Positions 4,596-5,788 of a stretch of DNA of 5,788 nt are shown here, in pieces (within the stretch, counting starts at the first letter, position 1; every line of letters begins with the position of its first letter). The notes under the pieces were generated by a model. It was given only the letters and a program-made list of their open reading frames with translations, did not search any database and was not told where the DNA came from. The stretch is taken from positions 1-5,788 of the forward strand of contig CAZFHV010000188.1 in assembly GCA_964519095.1 (NCBI GenBank), written 5' to 3'. The position numbers and the translations under genes are program-made. The DNA comes from JAEHCY01 sp964519095 (GTDB taxonomy: Bacteria > Pseudomonadota > Gammaproteobacteria > Chromatiales > Chromatiaceae).

Positions 4596-5678
4596 TCAGG
4601 CGAGCACCACCGCCCGCAACCGAGCCGCCGCATCCTCCGGGCTCAGGGTGCTGACGAACAGCCCCGAGCCCAGCTCGAAGCCGGTGGGGATGCTGGTGCG
4701 CGGGCAGATCTCCAGGTGCCAGTGGAAGCTCTCCCCGTGCTCGGCGTAGGCAGGCCCCCGCGGCAGGGCATGGAGGAAGAAGTTGTACTGAGCCCCGCCG
4801 ATCACCGCATCCAGCCGGGCCATGGTGCGCCGCAGCACCCGGGCGAAGTCCGCGAGGGCCTCCGGCGAGGTCTGGAGGAAGTCCGCCTGGTGGCGCAGGG
4901 GCAGGATGTGGACCTCCCACTCGAAACGGCTGGCGAAGGGCTTGATGGCCAAGAACTGCTCGCCCCGCTCCACCAGGTACTGGCCCACCGCGACGCGCCG
5001 GCGTACCGCCCCGGATTCCCGGTCGTAGATGGTCGCCTCGAAGCTGAGGGCCTCGTCGATCAGGGAGCAGAACACGCATTGGGCCTGCTTCAGGAAATAG
5101 GCCCGGCTGTGGGTGAGCTCGTTTTGCAGGTTCTCGGGCACCACGGGGAGTGCGATGAGCTGGGTGTGGGTGTGGGCGATACTGGCCCCCGCCGCCCGGC
5201 CGAAGTTCTTGAACAGGAGCAGGTAGCGCAGCCGCGGGTCGGCGGCGTAGAGCTCCCCCATGCGGCTCTGGACGAGTGCGAACAGCTGGGTGAGGTGGGA
5301 GGCACTCATCTCATGGAGGGCGATCCCGTGGTGGGGGTGGTCGATCACCACCTCGTGACGACCATAGCCGTCGATCACCTGCTGCAGCCCGAAGGCCAGG
5401 TTGGCCTGGGGGCGGTCATCCCCCAGCACCGGGTAGAGGTTCTCGACGATGCGCACCTCCCAGGGTCCCGTTTGTGGATGGACCCGCAGGGTGGGCGGGG
5501 TGCGGTCCTCGTTGCCGCGGCAGAAGGGGCAGGTCTCCACTTGGGCTCGGGTATCCCGCGCGACCCGCTCCTCCGCCTCCCGGGGTCGCATGCCACGGGC
5601 GGTGGCCACCAGCACCGACTCGGTGGGCACGATGGGGTTGATACGGATCTCGCGGGTGGCATGCGGGGCGTCCGACAT
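4596..5678 (-). CDS. galT: Galactose-1-phosphate uridylyltransferase family protein (HIT superfamily)
   Basis: The 360-residue protein matches the usual length of GalT (about 350), the Leloir enzyme that exchanges UMP between UDP-glucose and galactose-1-phosphate. Landmarks: CPFC (Cys50, Cys53) and His117 as likely zinc ligands; KNFGRAAGASIAHTHTQ with His169-x-His171-x-Gln173, where His171 corresponds to the nucleophile of E. coli GalT (His166 in HPHGQ); and a C-terminal cluster His303, His319, His321 (FHWHLEI) matching the second metal site region. A second CxxC (Cys201, Cys204) follows. HTHTQ instead of HPHGQ and the absence of other galactose genes leave room for a related nucleotidylyltransferase (ADP-glucose or other sugar phosphate substrate). 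ATG 5678 is supported by GGAG (5688-5685), six bases upstream. It is the first gene of the minus-strand block. Family call is firm; substrate moderately so. Confidence 0.87.
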   Translation of the reverse strand: MSDAPHATREIRINPIVPTESVLVATARGMRPREAEERVARDTRAQVETCPFCRGNEDRTPPTLRVHPQTGPWEVRIVENLYPVLGDDRPQANLAFGLQQVIDGYGRHEVVIDHPHHGIALHEMSASHLTQLFALVQSRMGELYAADPRLRYLLLFKNFGRAAGASIAHTHTQLIALPVVPENLQNELTHSRAYFLKQAQCVFCSLIDEALSFEATIYDRESGAVRRRVAVGQYLVERGEQFLAIKPFASRFEWEVHILPLRHQADFLQTSPEALADFARVLRRTMARLDAVIGGAQYNFFLHALPRGPAYAEHGESFHWHLEICPRTSIPTGFELGSGLFVSTLSPEDAAARLRAVVLA

Positions 5679-5757
5679 GGGCTTCTCCGGGGGGACCGAG
5701 CCAAGGGTAGACCAGCATCCTGGGCCCTCGCGTGGCCGTCGCCAATGCGCACCGGCC

Positions 5758-5785
5758 TTGTCAGCCCAGCTAACCCAAAGATAAT
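5758..5785 (+). promoter_or_regulatory. Promoter-like pair reading rightward off the window
   Basis: TTGTCA (5758-5763) and GATAAT (5780-5785), 16 bases apart, each match five of six positions of the sigma-70 -35 and -10 consensus. It points away from galT, toward a gene beyond the right edge, so the 110 bases upstream of galT probably form a divergent promoter region. The galT promoter itself is not clear; TATTAT on the minus strand near 5786-5781 would place its -35 outside the window. Confidence 0.4.
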
Positions 5786-5788
5786 ATG

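Overview
The window is a GC-rich bacterial segment with a compact block of five same-strand genes on the minus strand (about 5678 down to 1408). To its left lies a looser, hairpin-rich region (1 to about 1400) carrying one clear plus-strand gene. Family content suggests a proteobacterium, most likely a high-GC gammaproteobacterium: a GcvR-type double-ACT protein sits directly before a Bcp/PrxQ peroxiredoxin, a pairing I associate with Gammaproteobacteria. This placement is an inference; no rRNA or other phylogenetic marker is present.

Minus-strand block, in transcription order: a HIT-superfamily galactose-1-phosphate uridylyltransferase (4596-5678), a GcvR-like two-ACT-domain regulator (3980-4519), a PrxQ/Bcp peroxiredoxin (3480-3953), a PIN-PhoH fusion ATPase (1999-3422) and a small secreted protein of unknown function (1408-1881 or from 1998). 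Gaps of 76, 26 and 57 bases between the first four genes fit co-transcription. Their roles (sugar nucleotide metabolism, glycine/one-carbon regulation, peroxide defence, RNA processing) form no obvious single pathway, so this looks like a housekeeping cluster. The PIN-PhoH gene is cut by a run of ten N. The two halves lie in different frames only because the N-run length is arbitrary; joining with about two missing bases restores a full-length protein of about 471 residues. At the right edge a plus-strand promoter-like pair suggests a divergent gene outside the window.

Left region: a well-supported exported protein (695-1117) with a signal peptide and two beta/gamma-crystallin-type calcium-binding motifs. 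Upstream are a consensus Shine-Dalgarno/mini-ORF, several strong hairpins and an inverted repeat (350-390) resembling the palindromes near REP-associated or IS200-like elements. At the extreme left edge a minus-strand reading frame with a good ribosome binding site runs off the window. The stretch 305-694 and most of 1118-1407 have no convincing gene.

I see no CRISPR array, tRNA, rRNA or complete insertion sequence. The items most worth a second look are the double-motif beta/gamma-crystallin protein, the misjoined PIN-PhoH gene, the peroxiredoxin lacking the usual resolving cysteine, and the hairpin-rich left flank.
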